NCBI GenBank assembly: GCA_964550345.1
Contig: CAZJYZ010000001.1
Span: 62,001 to 126,000 of the forward strand
Direction: 5' to 3'
Length of the DNA: 64,000 nt
From: JAAEUB01 sp964550345
GTDB lineage: Bacteria; Pseudomonadota; Alphaproteobacteria; Rhodobacterales; Rhodobacteraceae
The notes under the pieces are model-generated. The model saw only the letters and a program-made list of their open reading frames with translations. It was not told the DNA's origin and did not search any database. The first letter of the stretch is position 1; the number at the start of each line of letters is the position of its first letter. The position numbers and the translations under genes were made by a program. Of this stretch, positions 51,839 through 61,700 are shown piece by piece.

Positions 51839-52161
51839 CAGATTTGTTTTTCGGGGAGGTTGACGATCAGCCCGTCCAGAGCGTCGGTAACCTTGATCTG
51901 GCAGGACAGACGGGATCGTGCGGGGTCAGGCTCATAGGCGAAATCCAGCATGTCCTCTTCCATGGCATCCTTGGCAGGTGCCTTTTCGACCCAGGTTGGA
52001 TCCAGATAGACATGGCAGGTCGAGCAGGCACAGGCGCCGCCGCAATCGGCCTCGATACCCGGCACGTTATTGTCGCGCGCGCCTTCCATCACCGTCAGGC
52101 CATTTGCAACATCGATAACATGCTCGGTCCCGTTAAACTCGATATAAGTAATCTTGGCCAT
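51838..52161 (-). CDS. 2Fe-2S ferredoxin (adrenodoxin/FdVI type)
   Basis: 107 residues from ATG 52161. The cluster motif is CGGACACSTCHVYL, with the fourth Cys in RLSCQIKV. EEDMLDFAYEPDPARSRLSCQI matches vertebrate-type and Rhodobacter FdVI ferredoxins, which serve cytochrome P450s or Fe-S/lipoate-type biosynthetic enzymes. The frame stays open upstream to 52662, but that is antisense to the DnaE2-like fragment. Confidence 0.93.
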   Translation of the reverse strand: MAKITYIEFNGTEHVIDVANGLTVMEGARDNNVPGIEADCGGACACSTCHVYLDPTWVEKAPAKDAMEEDMLDFAYEPDPARSRLSCQIKVTDALDGLIVNLPEKQI

Positions 52162-52261
52162 TGCCAGCTCCATGTTCAGTTCCCGGGGTTTTAACGAAGC
52201 CGTTGACAAGCCGCCAGTCGTTTTTTGCCCGGTAACATCACGGTTGCGTGCCAGCATATTT

Positions 52262-52276
52262 GTTCTATCTTTGTTC
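52262..52276 (+). promoter_or_regulatory. LexA (SOS) box before the DnaE2-like OB-fold ORF
   Basis: GTTC (52262-52265), TATCTTT, GTTC (52273-52276) is an exact GTTC-N7-GTTC alphaproteobacterial SOS box. It ends two bases before ATG 52279. It also lies about 100 bases upstream of the divergent ferredoxin start. Confidence 0.8.
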
Positions 52277-52278
52277 TT

Positions 52279-52641
52279 ATGCGAATCTCGGTTAAAAACC
52301 GGCAGGACTGGCCACGCCCACCCGCTGCTTTGCCCCATGCCCGGCTGCATGAGCCGCCAAACGGCGCCCGTGTGACCGTGGTCGGGCTGGTATTGGTGCG
52401 TCAAAGGCCGGGAACAGCCAATGGCGTGATCTTTCTGACGCTGGAAGACGAAACCGGGATTTCCAATATCATTGTCTGGCGCGCTGCCTATGAAAGGTTT
52501 CGCCGCGCGGTGGTGTCCGGCCGTTGCCTGCGTGTCACCGGCCAATTGCAACGCGAAAGCGGCGTTGTGCAGATCATTGCCGAAAAGATCGAGGATATTT
52601 CCCCGATGCTGGATGAACTTGCCCGCCCGGCCAAGGGTTGA
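52279..52641 (+). CDS. Orphan DnaE2-type C-terminal OB-fold protein or gene remnant
   Basis: 120 residues. From about residue 33 it reads like the last domain of error-prone polymerase DnaE2: NGARVTVVGLVLVRQRPGTA, then NGVIFLTLEDETGISNIIVW, then a VSGRCLRVTGQLQRESGVVQIIAEKIEDIS stretch. The polymerase, PHP and HhH parts are absent. No ribosome site precedes ATG 52279 because the SOS box occupies that place; a leaderless message, a start at TTG 52225, or a dead remnant are all possible. A DNA-binding OB protein under SOS control is the attractive reading. Confidence 0.65.
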   Translation: MRISVKNRQDWPRPPAALPHARLHEPPNGARVTVVGLVLVRQRPGTANGVIFLTLEDETGISNIIVWRAAYERFRRAVVSGRCLRVTGQLQRESGVVQIIAEKIEDISPMLDELARPAKG

Positions 52642-52761
52642 AACCCATTCCAAATACGGCAAAGATCAGCCCGCGCGGGCAAGGCATTCATGGCCCCTAG
52701 GATCGCGCATAAATAAACGCTATAGTCGGCCAAACGGTCCCAAAAAGAGCCGACGAGTAGT

Positions 52762-53298
52762 ATGAAGTTTATCCCAAGTCCCCTTGGCCTGTTGCTGGCT
52801 GCCAGTTTAGGGCTGGCCGCTTGTAGTGCCGTTGACAGCCCAGTTTCGCGCAACGAAACCACATTAATCACCGAACCCGGCGCTGGCCCTCCCGATGCCC
52901 TGCCCGGAGCCTGCTATGGCAAGGATGTAACGCCTGCTGTGGTCGAGGTCGTCACCGAACAGGTTTTGGTTCAGCCAGCTCAAATTGCATCAGACGGGGC
53001 GATCATTCATCCGGCGGTTTATAAAAGCTCAACCCATCAGGCGATTGTTCAGCCGCGTGAGGAATTCTTCTTTGAAGTGCCCTGCCCGGATGTGCTGACC
53101 GCGGAGTTCATTGCCTCGTTACAGCGCGCCCTGAAGGCACGCGGCTTATATCGCGGCAGCCTGAGCGGCGAGATGGATGCGCGCACGCGACAAGCCATTA
53201 GAAAGTTCCAACTTCCCAGCGGGTTGAACAGTGACATTCTGACTATGGACACGGCGCGCAAGCTGGGCCTGATCGCTTACGGGCGCGACACGCTTTAG
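52762..53298 (+). CDS. Lipoprotein with peptidoglycan-binding domain
   Basis: 178 residues. Type II signal peptide with lipobox LAAC (Cys at about 21). The middle has repeated Gln/Val/Pro-rich segments (VLVQPAQIA, AIVQPREEF). A C-terminal PG_binding_1 fold follows: ASLQRALKARGLYRGSLSGEMDARTRQAIRKFQ. Probably an outer-membrane lipoprotein that touches murein. Convergent with the membrane protein gene at 53406. Confidence 0.85.
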   Translation: MKFIPSPLGLLLAASLGLAACSAVDSPVSRNETTLITEPGAGPPDALPGACYGKDVTPAVVEVVTEQVLVQPAQIASDGAIIHPAVYKSSTHQAIVQPREEFFFEVPCPDVLTAEFIASLQRALKARGLYRGSLSGEMDARTRQAIRKFQLPSGLNSDILTMDTARKLGLIAYGRDTL

Positions 53299-53307
53299 AT
53301 GCAACGC

Positions 53308-53348
53308 AAAAAAATGCCCCCCCGGGCGCATAGCGCTTCCGGGAGGGC
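53308..53348 (-). terminator. Intrinsic terminator of the 53406-53753 gene
   Basis: Read on the minus strand, GCCCTCCCGG (53348-53339) pairs with CCGGGGGGGC (53325-53316) with one mismatch, followed directly by CA and seven T residues (53314-53308). Stem and T-run are textbook for a Rho-independent terminator in that direction; on the plus strand no T-run follows. Confidence 0.85.
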
Positions 53349-53405
53349 GGGCTGCATTCACAGATGGTCAGGAGGGACATCCTGTCCGGGGCAGCTAAAA
53401 GGCGA

Positions 53406-53753
53406 TCAGATGAACAAGGCCATCTGAGCCGCAATCCAGGTCGTAACGGGATCGGTCGCCATTGCCCAAGCGCCGAATTTTTCCCCTAAGTCACCGCCAC
53501 CCAATTCACCAATACGTTCGGCATAGGTGCGTGGTCCAAGATGCGCCAACATAGCGCCCTTAAAGGCAAAAAAGGCTGAAAGAGTGAGCAGAATACCTGC
53601 AAAAGGGATTTGGCGGCGCGGACGGCGTGCAGGCACGGGAATTAACATTCCATCTCGCTCTACAAGCCTTGTATAGCCACGCGACATCTTTCGATGATTG
53701 CGGTCAATTTTGTTAACGCGTTCCTGAAAACTGAGGGATTTGGCAGCACCCAT
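53406..53753 (-). CDS. Small membrane protein of unknown function
   Basis: 115 residues from ATG 53753, which GGAGAC precedes. The N-terminal 55 residues are basic and helical (SFQERVNKIDRNHRKMSRGY), then one transmembrane segment (FAGILLTLSAFFAFKGAML) and a short periplasmic end with a second weak hydrophobic stretch. Not recognised. The frame is open further to 53852. A strong terminator follows. prmA lies upstream in the same direction. Confidence 0.7.
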   Translation of the reverse strand: MGAAKSLSFQERVNKIDRNHRKMSRGYTRLVERDGMLIPVPARRPRRQIPFAGILLTLSAFFAFKGAMLAHLGPRTYAERIGELGGGDLGEKFGAWAMATDPVTTWIAAQMALFI

Positions 53754-53870
53754 TTTCGTCTCCACTCTGTTGGCCCCCACCAACGGAATGTGCAAAATAT
53801 CAGGTCTAATTGTGGTGAAAATATGGCAAATGTGGCAAAGTTGAGGAAACACATTGTTTCGAAATTGTCT

Positions 53871-54749
53871 TCAATCGCGGCACAATGTCAGGGTTGTCCA
53901 GTCTCCAATCCGCTCGCTTTCCACAAGATCAAACCCAAGATTTTCATACACATCGACCACCTTGGCAGCCTGATCATTAAGAATTCCTGACAAAATGGCA
54001 TAGCCACCAGTCCTAAGTGTTTCCCGCATGTCAGGTGCCAAACCGATAAGCGGGCCTTTCAGAATATTGGCAAAGACCAGATCAAACGGGGCAGTTTCGC
54101 GCAAATCACTTTGCGCAAAGCCCGCCGCCTCGACACATTTGACACGTTCTGAAAGCCCATTTGCTGCCACATTTGTCTGCGCCACGTCGACCGCCACCTG
54201 ATCTATGTCGCTGGCAAGGATGCGGGTGTCTTCATCTTTCCAGATCTTTGCCGCAGCCATGGCCAGAACCGCGGTACCACAACCGATATCCGCCACCTTC
54301 TGACCGACAAAACCCTGATCCACGAGCCTGTCCAAAGCACGCAGGCACCCCAATGTAGTGCCGTGGTGGCCTGTCCCAAATGCCATCGCCGCCTCTATCA
54401 AAAGCGCCTCTTTGCCATCGGGCACTTTTGCAGCGTCATGACTGCCATACACAAAAAATCTGCCAGCAGCGACCGGGCTGAGTTCACGCCGTACATGCGC
54501 GACCCAGTCAGTTTCCGGCACCTCTGAGACGACGAATTCAGCGGCCCCATGCATTGCGGTCAAGAGTGCAAGACCGGCCTGATCGGGGGCCTCGGTAAAA
54601 TAACCGCCAACTTCCCAAAGTCCTGACTCGTCCTCGACCTCGAACACACCGATTCCTGTGGGTTCAGGGATCAGGCGCTCCATTGCTTCCCCCAGAGCTT
54701 CGGCGGGTTCTTTCCCCATCAGGGTAGTCAATGCTGTCCAGGTTGTCAT
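53871..54749 (-). CDS. prmA: Ribosomal protein L11 methyltransferase
   Basis: 292 residues. The C-terminal SAM domain has GTGHHGTTLGCLRAL, VADIGCGTAVLAMAAAK and VFANILKGPLIGLAP (the PrmA NxLxxPL motif). The N-terminal substrate domain recognises L11. It trimethylates several L11 amino groups. Overlaps hisG by 4 bases at the end of the hisS-hisZ-hisG-prmA series. Confidence 0.92.
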   Translation of the reverse strand: MTTWTALTTLMGKEPAEALGEAMERLIPEPTGIGVFEVEDESGLWEVGGYFTEAPDQAGLALLTAMHGAAEFVVSEVPETDWVAHVRRELSPVAAGRFFVYGSHDAAKVPDGKEALLIEAAMAFGTGHHGTTLGCLRALDRLVDQGFVGQKVADIGCGTAVLAMAAAKIWKDEDTRILASDIDQVAVDVAQTNVAANGLSERVKCVEAAGFAQSDLRETAPFDLVFANILKGPLIGLAPDMRETLRTGGYAILSGILNDQAAKVVDVYENLGFDLVESERIGDWTTLTLCRD

Positions 54750-55456
54750 TGACCTGCTCCGTTGCCTATCCCCAGCCGCCGTTCAAGGGCTGCCAGCGCC
54801 TTGCGCGCTTCTTCGCCCCAATCCGCACGGCGTGACTTGAAAAGCTTGGCCTGACTTTTGTGCACCGGTTCGCCAGCAAGAATTTTCAGGTGGTTGGCAC
54901 GCAAAGTCTCACCGGTTGAAGTGATGTCGGCAATAGCCTCGGCGGTTTCATTCTTGATCGTTCCTTCAGTCGCGCCTTGGCTGTCCACAAGTTGGTAGTC
55001 GGCAACCCCATGGGCGCGCATATGTTCGCGGATCATACGGTGATACTTGGTGGCAATACGCAAGCGGAACCCGTGCTCAGCCCGAAAGGCCGCCGCCACA
55101 GCGTCCAGATCGTCCAGCGTCGTGACATCAACCCAGGCCTGGGGTACAGCGATGATCAGGTCCGCATGGCCGAAGCCCATTGGCGCCAGTTCCGCAACTT
55201 TTTCGTTCCACAACCCGAGCTTTTCACGCACGAGGTCCGAGCCGGTTACTCCCAAATGGATGCGGCCCGCAGCCAGTTCACGCGGGATTTCTCCGGCCGA
55301 GAGCAATACCAGCTCAAGCCCTTCGAAACCCGACGCAATGGCCGCATATTCCCGTTCTGACCCGCTGCGCGACAACGGCACGCCGCGCGCAGTGAACCAG
55401 TCGAACGTCTTTTCCATCAGGCGACCTTTTGAGGGAAGGCCCAGCTTGAGGCTCAT
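54746..55456 (-). CDS. hisG: ATP phosphoribosyltransferase catalytic subunit, short form
   Basis: 236 residues: LGLPSKGRLMEKT start, VTGSDLVREK and the PRPP loop DSQGATEGTIKNETAEAIADITSTGETL. It lacks the C-terminal allosteric domain of long HisG, so it needs HisZ, encoded immediately upstream with a 4-base overlap. First step of histidine synthesis. Confidence 0.95.
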   Translation of the reverse strand: MSLKLGLPSKGRLMEKTFDWFTARGVPLSRSGSEREYAAIASGFEGLELVLLSAGEIPRELAAGRIHLGVTGSDLVREKLGLWNEKVAELAPMGFGHADLIIAVPQAWVDVTTLDDLDAVAAAFRAEHGFRLRIATKYHRMIREHMRAHGVADYQLVDSQGATEGTIKNETAEAIADITSTGETLRANHLKILAGEPVHKSQAKLFKSRRADWGEEARKALAALERRLGIGNGAGQ

Positions 55457-56538
55457 GATCGCCCCCCTTTCAGGTCCAGCGTCAGTTCCGGCCGGATGAC
55501 ACCACCTACCGCCGGAATGGACCGCCCCTGCCCCAATACCCGGGTCAGGGCATCGTACCGTCCACCTGTGGCCACAGGTGGCAGGTCCGGGCGCGCATCC
55601 GCATAAAAACCAAAAACAAACCCATCATAATATTCCAGTGTCGTGCGCCCGTAAGACCCTTCAAAATCAAGCGATGCCACTTCGATGCCGCGCGCCGCCA
55701 GTGCTTCGCAACGCGCCTCGAGCCTGTCAACAGCCGGAGCTATGGCGGGCATATCCACCGCAAAATCGCTGAGGTTGGTCAGGACATTGGTCATTGTTTC
55801 GCGCAGGTTTAGGATATCATCGAGCAGGTTAACCTCCTGCTGCGAGATTGGTGGTGCAGCGGCATCTTCGCGCAAGGCCTGGACGCGCGCGTCAATCTCG
55901 GCTTGCCTGCGCAATCCAATCAGCGGTGCATCGCTGTGCGCACCACCCTCGGCCAAAAGGGCTTCGCGCCCTTGTGGCATGGGCGAACGGCCGGAAAAAC
56001 GATCCAGCAAGGCGCGAAACCGACGCGGGCGCCAGATGTGACGCAGCAGGGCCGCCTTGCGTTTTTCGGTGGTTTTCAGGCCACGGACGGCCGCCAGCAA
56101 TATGCCCAGATCACCGGTAGCCGCATGCAGATTGTACTGCGACAAAACTTCGTGAAACAGCGCAAAAACTTCGGCATCAGCACGGGCGACATCGACGCCG
56201 TCGAACAACTCGTACCCGACCTGATAATACTCAGCCGCTCGGTGCGTGGCCTCTTCCTGCGCGCGAAAAACCTTGCCGGCATAGGTATAGCGCGCTGGTT
56301 CAGCGCCATCGTCCATATGCATCTGCACAACAGGCACGGTGAAGTCCGGGCGCAACATGGCCTCGCCCATGACCGGATCATGGGTGGTGAAAGCCCGCGC
56401 GCGAATATCTTCGCCATAGAGATCCAGAAGGGTTGCGGCGGGCTGCAGGATATCGGTCTCAACCCGCAAGGCACCGTGGCCTTCGAAGAAGGCAAGAAGC
56501 CGTGCGGCTTCACTGCGGATGGCGACTTTGTCAGGCAT
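55453..56538 (-). CDS. hisZ: ATP phosphoribosyltransferase regulatory subunit
   Basis: 361 residues, a HisS-like paralogue with class II aminoacyl-tRNA synthetase core but no anticodon domain: LRPDFTVPVVQMH, YTYAGKVFRAQ (motif 2-like), and FDFEGSYGRTTLEYYDGFVFGFY. It assembles with short HisG and senses histidine. Overlaps hisS by 8 bases and hisG by 4. Confidence 0.93.
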   Translation of the reverse strand: MPDKVAIRSEAARLLAFFEGHGALRVETDILQPAATLLDLYGEDIRARAFTTHDPVMGEAMLRPDFTVPVVQMHMDDGAEPARYTYAGKVFRAQEEATHRAAEYYQVGYELFDGVDVARADAEVFALFHEVLSQYNLHAATGDLGILLAAVRGLKTTEKRKAALLRHIWRPRRFRALLDRFSGRSPMPQGREALLAEGGAHSDAPLIGLRRQAEIDARVQALREDAAAPPISQQEVNLLDDILNLRETMTNVLTNLSDFAVDMPAIAPAVDRLEARCEALAARGIEVASLDFEGSYGRTTLEYYDGFVFGFYADARPDLPPVATGGRYDALTRVLGQGRSIPAVGGVIRPELTLDLKGGRS

Positions 56539-58009
56539 TTTGCGAGGCCAGAATTGTTTTTATTTCGGCCACAAGTTCAGTACGCTTTACCTCAAACTGA
56601 GATGGACGCGATTTCCATTCTTCCAACGTGGCGTTCTCCGCAATCTTCGCACCCAGTATTAGGTCTTTAAGTTGCACAACGCCATTGGCATGTTCATCTG
56701 CGCCTTCAATAATCGCAATAGGGGAGCCGCGTTTGTCAGCGTATTTCAACTGGTTACCAAAGTTTTTCGGGTTACCCAAATAAACCTCGGCGCGAATATC
56801 GGCCGCGCGCAACTCACCAACCATGGCTTGATAATCCGCCATGCGGTCGCGGTCCATCACCGTAACAACAACTGGCCCGCTTTGGCTTGTTTTGACCCGT
56901 CCAGTGGCGACGAGAGCCGCAAGAAGCCGGTCAACGCCAATCGACACGCCGGTTGCAGGCACGGCCTGCCCGGTGAAGCGTTTGACCAGATCGTCATACC
57001 GCCCGCCGCCGGCTACCGATCCAAACTGACGCACGCGTCCCTTTTCATCGGTAATCTCAAAGGTTAGTTCAGCCTCGTAAACCGGGCCGGTGTAATAGCC
57101 AAGGCCACGCACCACCGAGGGGTCGATCTCCACCTGGTCGGGGCCATAACCCTGAGCAGCCAGCAATTTCGCGATGGTTTCAAGCTCGGCAATCCCATCA
57201 AGCCCTGTTTGCGTGTCGCCCACGGCTGCACCGAGATTAGCAAGAGTTGCCTCGGCATCCGCCCCCTTGGACGTCAGAAAAGCTATCACCGGCTCGGCCT
57301 GCGCATCCGTCAGCCCCACACCGTCGATATAGGCACCCGAGGCATCCAGCCGCCCCTTGCCCAGCAATTCACGCACGCCGCGTTCGCCCACCTTATCGAA
57401 CTTATCGATCGTGCGCAGGACCGCCTCGCGTGTCTCGCCTTCTTCCAGCCCCATTACCTCCAAAACACCGTTCAGAACTTTGCGGTTGTTCAGCCGGATG
57501 ATGTAGTCACCACGCTTTATCCCCACCGCCTCAAGCGTATCGGCCAACATGGCGCAAATCTCGGCATCCGCAGCCATGCTTGCTGTGCCGACCGTATCGG
57601 CATCGCATTGATAAAACTGCCTGAAACGGCCCGGACCGGGCTTTTCGTTGCGCCAGACCGGGCCCATTGCATAACGCCGGTAAGGGGTTGGCAGATCATT
57701 GCGGTGCTGGGCATAGACGCGTGCCAGAGGTGCCGTCAGGTCATAGCGCAGGGCCAGCCATTTCTGGTCATCCTCTTCCTGCCAGGCAAAAACCCCGGCA
57801 TTGGGACGGTCAACATCGGGCAGATATTTGCCCAGTGCTTCGACCGTTTCAACGCCCGAACTTTCCAGCGCGTCAAAGCCATAAAGATGATAGACCTCGG
57901 CAATCTGCTCGAGCATTTTTTTACGGGTTTCAACCTCGGCACCGAAATAGTCGCGAAACCCTTTTGGGGTCGCGGCCTTGGGGCGCGGTTGCTTCTTTTG
58001 CTTGGCCAT
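56531..58009 (-). CDS. hisS: Histidine--tRNA ligase
   Basis: 492 residues. Motif 2 is YAMGPVWRNEKPGPGRFRQFYQCDAD, the histidine-binding blocks are RGLGYYTGPVYEAEL and AGGGRYDDLV, and motif 3 is TGVSIGVDRLLAAL. A C-terminal anticodon-binding domain starts about residue 395. The somewhat longer middle insertion is usual in alphaproteobacteria. First gene of the his operon here. Confidence 0.95.
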   Translation of the reverse strand: MAKQKKQPRPKAATPKGFRDYFGAEVETRKKMLEQIAEVYHLYGFDALESSGVETVEALGKYLPDVDRPNAGVFAWQEEDDQKWLALRYDLTAPLARVYAQHRNDLPTPYRRYAMGPVWRNEKPGPGRFRQFYQCDADTVGTASMAADAEICAMLADTLEAVGIKRGDYIIRLNNRKVLNGVLEVMGLEEGETREAVLRTIDKFDKVGERGVRELLGKGRLDASGAYIDGVGLTDAQAEPVIAFLTSKGADAEATLANLGAAVGDTQTGLDGIAELETIAKLLAAQGYGPDQVEIDPSVVRGLGYYTGPVYEAELTFEITDEKGRVRQFGSVAGGGRYDDLVKRFTGQAVPATGVSIGVDRLLAALVATGRVKTSQSGPVVVTVMDRDRMADYQAMVGELRAADIRAEVYLGNPKNFGNQLKYADKRGSPIAIIEGADEHANGVVQLKDLILGAKIAENATLEEWKSRPSQFEVKRTELVAEIKTILASQNA

Positions 58010-58089
58010 ACTCTGTCCGATCCACTGGTCTTCGCGCGCGGTCTAGCGGATGGGGGGGCGAGGGGCAAGTTTTGAGGTAAAAACCCGGC

Positions 58090-58413
58090 CTAGCGGTTGT
58101 CAACGAGGCAAATAAATTTGCCGTAAACCCAACCGGACGGGCCAGTATAAGACCAATCCTGAATATCGTGCTGGATGATGACCTCGCGCCAACCCTTAGT
58201 CTCGACCGGTTCCATTGAGATCACAAAAGTACCCGGATCCAACTTGCCCAGCATTTTACAGCTTGTTGAGCCACAATTTCGCAGCGCTAAAAAGTTGTCG
58301 CCGTTTGGATCAAGCTTGCACACGACATATTGTTCACCATCGTAGGCTTGTGCAGCGCCAAATGTCATGGCAAACGCCAAGCCCGCCAAAGCGGTTTTGA
58401 TAAGTGGCTTCAT
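58090..58413 (-). CDS. Small exported SH3-domain protein
   Basis: 107 residues. Signal peptide 1-23 (ends AQA), then a bacterial SH3-like domain: LALRNCGSTSCKMLGKLDPGTFVISMEPVETKGWREVII and PSGWVYGKFICLVDNR. Four Cys in the mature part could form two disulfides in the periplasm. Ligand unknown. Located upstream of hisS on the same strand but separated by about 80 bases past its stop. Confidence 0.78.
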   Translation of the reverse strand: MKPLIKTALAGLAFAMTFGAAQAYDGEQYVVCKLDPNGDNFLALRNCGSTSCKMLGKLDPGTFVISMEPVETKGWREVIIQHDIQDWSYTGPSGWVYGKFICLVDNR

Positions 58414-58489
58414 TTGTATCTCCGTTTTAAGAGCAAGATGGTCAATCGTGCCCAGACCACCTATGAGTTACGTCAATGTAAGGAACATT

Positions 58490-58699
58490 ATGCCCAATAT
58501 CCGCATCACCCATCTGGAAGAAACCATAGCGCACCTAACCCAAACGGTCGAGGAATTGTCGGACGTGGCCGCCCGTCAGGACAAAGAAATAACCCGCCTG
58601 ACACGGCTGGTTGAAATGTTGATGCAACGAGAGGCTGCGCGCGAGGCTGAGGCTGGAGGATCAATACCACTGGCGGATCAAAAGCCGCCTCACTGGTAA
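58490..58699 (+). CDS. slyX: SlyX family protein
   Basis: 69 residues. RITHLEETIAHLTQTVEELSDVAARQDKEITRLTRLVEML is a coiled coil; SIPLADQKPPHW gives the conserved Pro-Pro-His-Tyr/Trp C-terminus of SlyX. Function poorly defined. AAGGAAC supports ATG 58490 rather than the longer open frame from 58367. Convergent with dnaE, 11 bases apart. Confidence 0.9.
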   Translation: MPNIRITHLEETIAHLTQTVEELSDVAARQDKEITRLTRLVEMLMQREAAREAEAGGSIPLADQKPPHW

Positions 58700-58710
58700 G
58701 CCACGGATCG

Positions 58711-61700
58711 TCAGATCTCTTCAATGTCCAGCACGCCCGGCAGCGATTTCAACGCCCCTTTAATTTGCGGATTGAGAACAAATTCCTGCCCCAGATCCAA
58801 ATCGACTTCACCCGGTAGGGTCGGGTCCAGAAGGCACAGCGTAACGCTGCCAGGCCGGACATTTTTGGCGGTTTCGCGGGCGCGTTCCAAAAGTGAGGCA
58901 ACAGGGCTCAAGGCGCTTACATTGTCCAAAAACAGCTTCAGCGCCATGCCGCCCGCATCGGCCACCACATTGTCAACCGGCGTCACGGAACGCGCCAGCA
59001 ACTTCAACTGGTCGGCTTCCAAATTGGCCTCGACCTGAACGACCACATTTGCCCCGGCCTCGAGGTGGTCCCGGGCCTTTTCCAGCACGTCAGAAAATAT
59101 CGTGATCTCATATAGCCCTGTTGGGTCAGACAATTGGGCAAAGGCAAAGCGATTGCCACGGGCAGACTTTCGTTCCTGCCGCCCGGCGACCGACCCGGCC
59201 ATCTTAGCCACCATCGGTGCGCGCTCGGCGGCTTCGCGAACTTCCTCAAGCGTCATCACGCCCTTTCGCTTCAACGCGGGAAGATAATCGTCCAACGGAT
59301 GGCCAGACAGGTAAAACCCGATTGCCTTGTGTTCCTCCGCCAGACGTTCGCCAGGCAGCCAGTCATCAACCGGGGACAGGCGCGGTTCGGGCAGATCCTC
59401 GCCTGCTTCTCCGAACAAAGATACCTGATCCGAGGCACGCTGTTCGTGAATGGCGGCGGAATAAGAGACTAGCCCGTCCAGCGAGTCAAACACCCGCCTG
59501 CGGTTTTTGTCGAGCACATCAAAAGCCCCGGCGCGTGCCAGCATTTCCATTGGCCGTTTACCGATCCGCTTCAGATCAACCCGACGTGCCAGATCAAAAA
59601 GCGTCGAAAACGGCTTTCGCCCGCGCCCTTCGGTGATCAGTTTCATCGCCTCCACACCGACATTTTTTAACGCGCCCAGCGCATAGACAACCCGGCCTTC
59701 ACTAACGGAAAAATGCTCGGTCGAGCGGTTAACGCAGGGCGGCACGATCTCAATCTCAAGGTTGCGCTTCACCTCTTCGGCGTAGACGCCCAGCTTGTCG
59801 GTCAGATGAATATCGCAATTCATCACCCCGGCCATGAACTCAACCGGGTGATTGGCCTTGAGCCATGCGGTCTGGTACGAAACCACCGCATAAGCAGCCG
59901 CATGAGATTTGTTGAAACCGTAATTGGCGAACTTTTCGAGAAGGTCAAAAACCTCCATCGCCTTTTTCTTTTCAACGCCGTTAGCCAGTGATCCTTCGAC
60001 GAATTTAGGCCGCTCCTTGGCCATTTCTTCGGCGATCTTCTTACCCATGGCGCGGCGCAAAAGGTCAGCGCCACCAAGGCTGTAGCCTGCCATTTCCTGT
60101 GCGATCTGCATCACCTGTTCCTGATAAACGATGATGCCTTGGGTTTCTTCCAGAATATGGTCGATCAGCGGGTGCAGGCTTTCAAGATCGCGCTGGCCGT
60201 TCTTGACCTCACAATAGGTCGGGATGTTTTCCATCGGCCCCGGACGATACAGAGCCACCAGCGCAACGATGTCTTCGATACAGGTCGGTCGCATGCGCCT
60301 GAGCGCATCCATCATGCCTGAACTTTCCACCTGAAACACCGCAACGGTTTTGGCAGAGCTGTACAATTCATACGTTTTGTCGTCATCCAGTGGGATTGCA
60401 CCGATGTCGATTTGCACATTTCGCTCTTTTAATAAGTCCAGCGCATTTTGGATCACGGTCAGGGTCTTCAGCCCGAGGAAGTCAAATTTAACCAGTCCGG
60501 CCTGCTCAACCCATTTCATATTGAACTGGGTTGCGGGCATGTCCGAGCGTGGGTCCTGATAGAGCGGCACAAGTTCGTCCAGCGCCCGGTCGCCGATCAC
60601 CACACCGGCGGCGTGGGTCGAGGCGTTGCGCAACAGGCCCTCGACCTGCTGCGCATAGGTCAAAAGGCGGTCCACCACTTCTTCGGCCCGCGCCGCGTCG
60701 CGCAGGCGCGGCTCATCCGCCAGCGCTTTTTCGATACTGACCGGCTTAACCCCTTCAACCGGGATCATTTTTGAAAGCCTGTCCACCTGCCTGTAGGGCA
60801 TCTGCAAAACACGGCCCACATCGCGCACGGCTGCCTTCGACAAGAGTGCGCCGAAGGTAATAATCTGCGCTACTTTCTCGCGGCCATATTTTTTCTGCAC
60901 ATAAGTAATGACCTCTTCACGCCGCTCCATGCAAAAGTCGATATCAAAGTCAGGCATGGAAACCCGTTCGGGGTTGAGGAAGCGCTCAAACAGCAAGCTG
61001 TAACGCAGAGGGTCAAGATCGGTGATAGTCAGCGCGTAAGCCACCAGTGACCCAGCACCAGAGCCACGCCCCGGACCCACCGGTATATCCTCATCCTTGG
61101 CCCATTTGATGAAATCGGCAACGATCAGGAAGTAGCCCGGAAAGCCCATGCCTTCGATAATGCCCAGCTCAAACTCAAGCCGCTGTTCGTATTCCTCGAC
61201 CGGGGCAGCGTGCGGGATCACCGCCAGCCGCTCTTTCAGCCCGGCCTCGGCCTGACGTCTGAGCTCTACCACCTCATCATCCGCAAATCTGGGCAGGATC
61301 GGGTCGTGCTTTTCAACCTTGAAGGCGCAGCGGCGGGCGATCTCAACAGTGTTTTCCACCGCCTCTGGCAGGTCAGCGAACAAGGTCACCATTTCCTGCT
61401 GCGACTTAAAGTAATGCTGCGGCGTTAAGCGGCGGCGTGCTTCCTGCTGATCCACATAAGCACCATCCGCGATGCACAGCAGGGCATCATGTGCCTCATA
61501 GAGGTCAGATTCAGGAAAATGCACATTGTTGGTGGCGACCAATGGCAAATCACGTGCATAGGCAAATTCGATGAATGCCCGCTCGCAGGTCTGTTCGCCC
61601 TCGGGTAATCCAGCATCACCTGGGTGGCGCTGAAGCTCGATATACAGGCGGTCTGCAAAAGCGACCTGTAAATTGTCCAGAAGCGCAGCGGCCTTATCCT

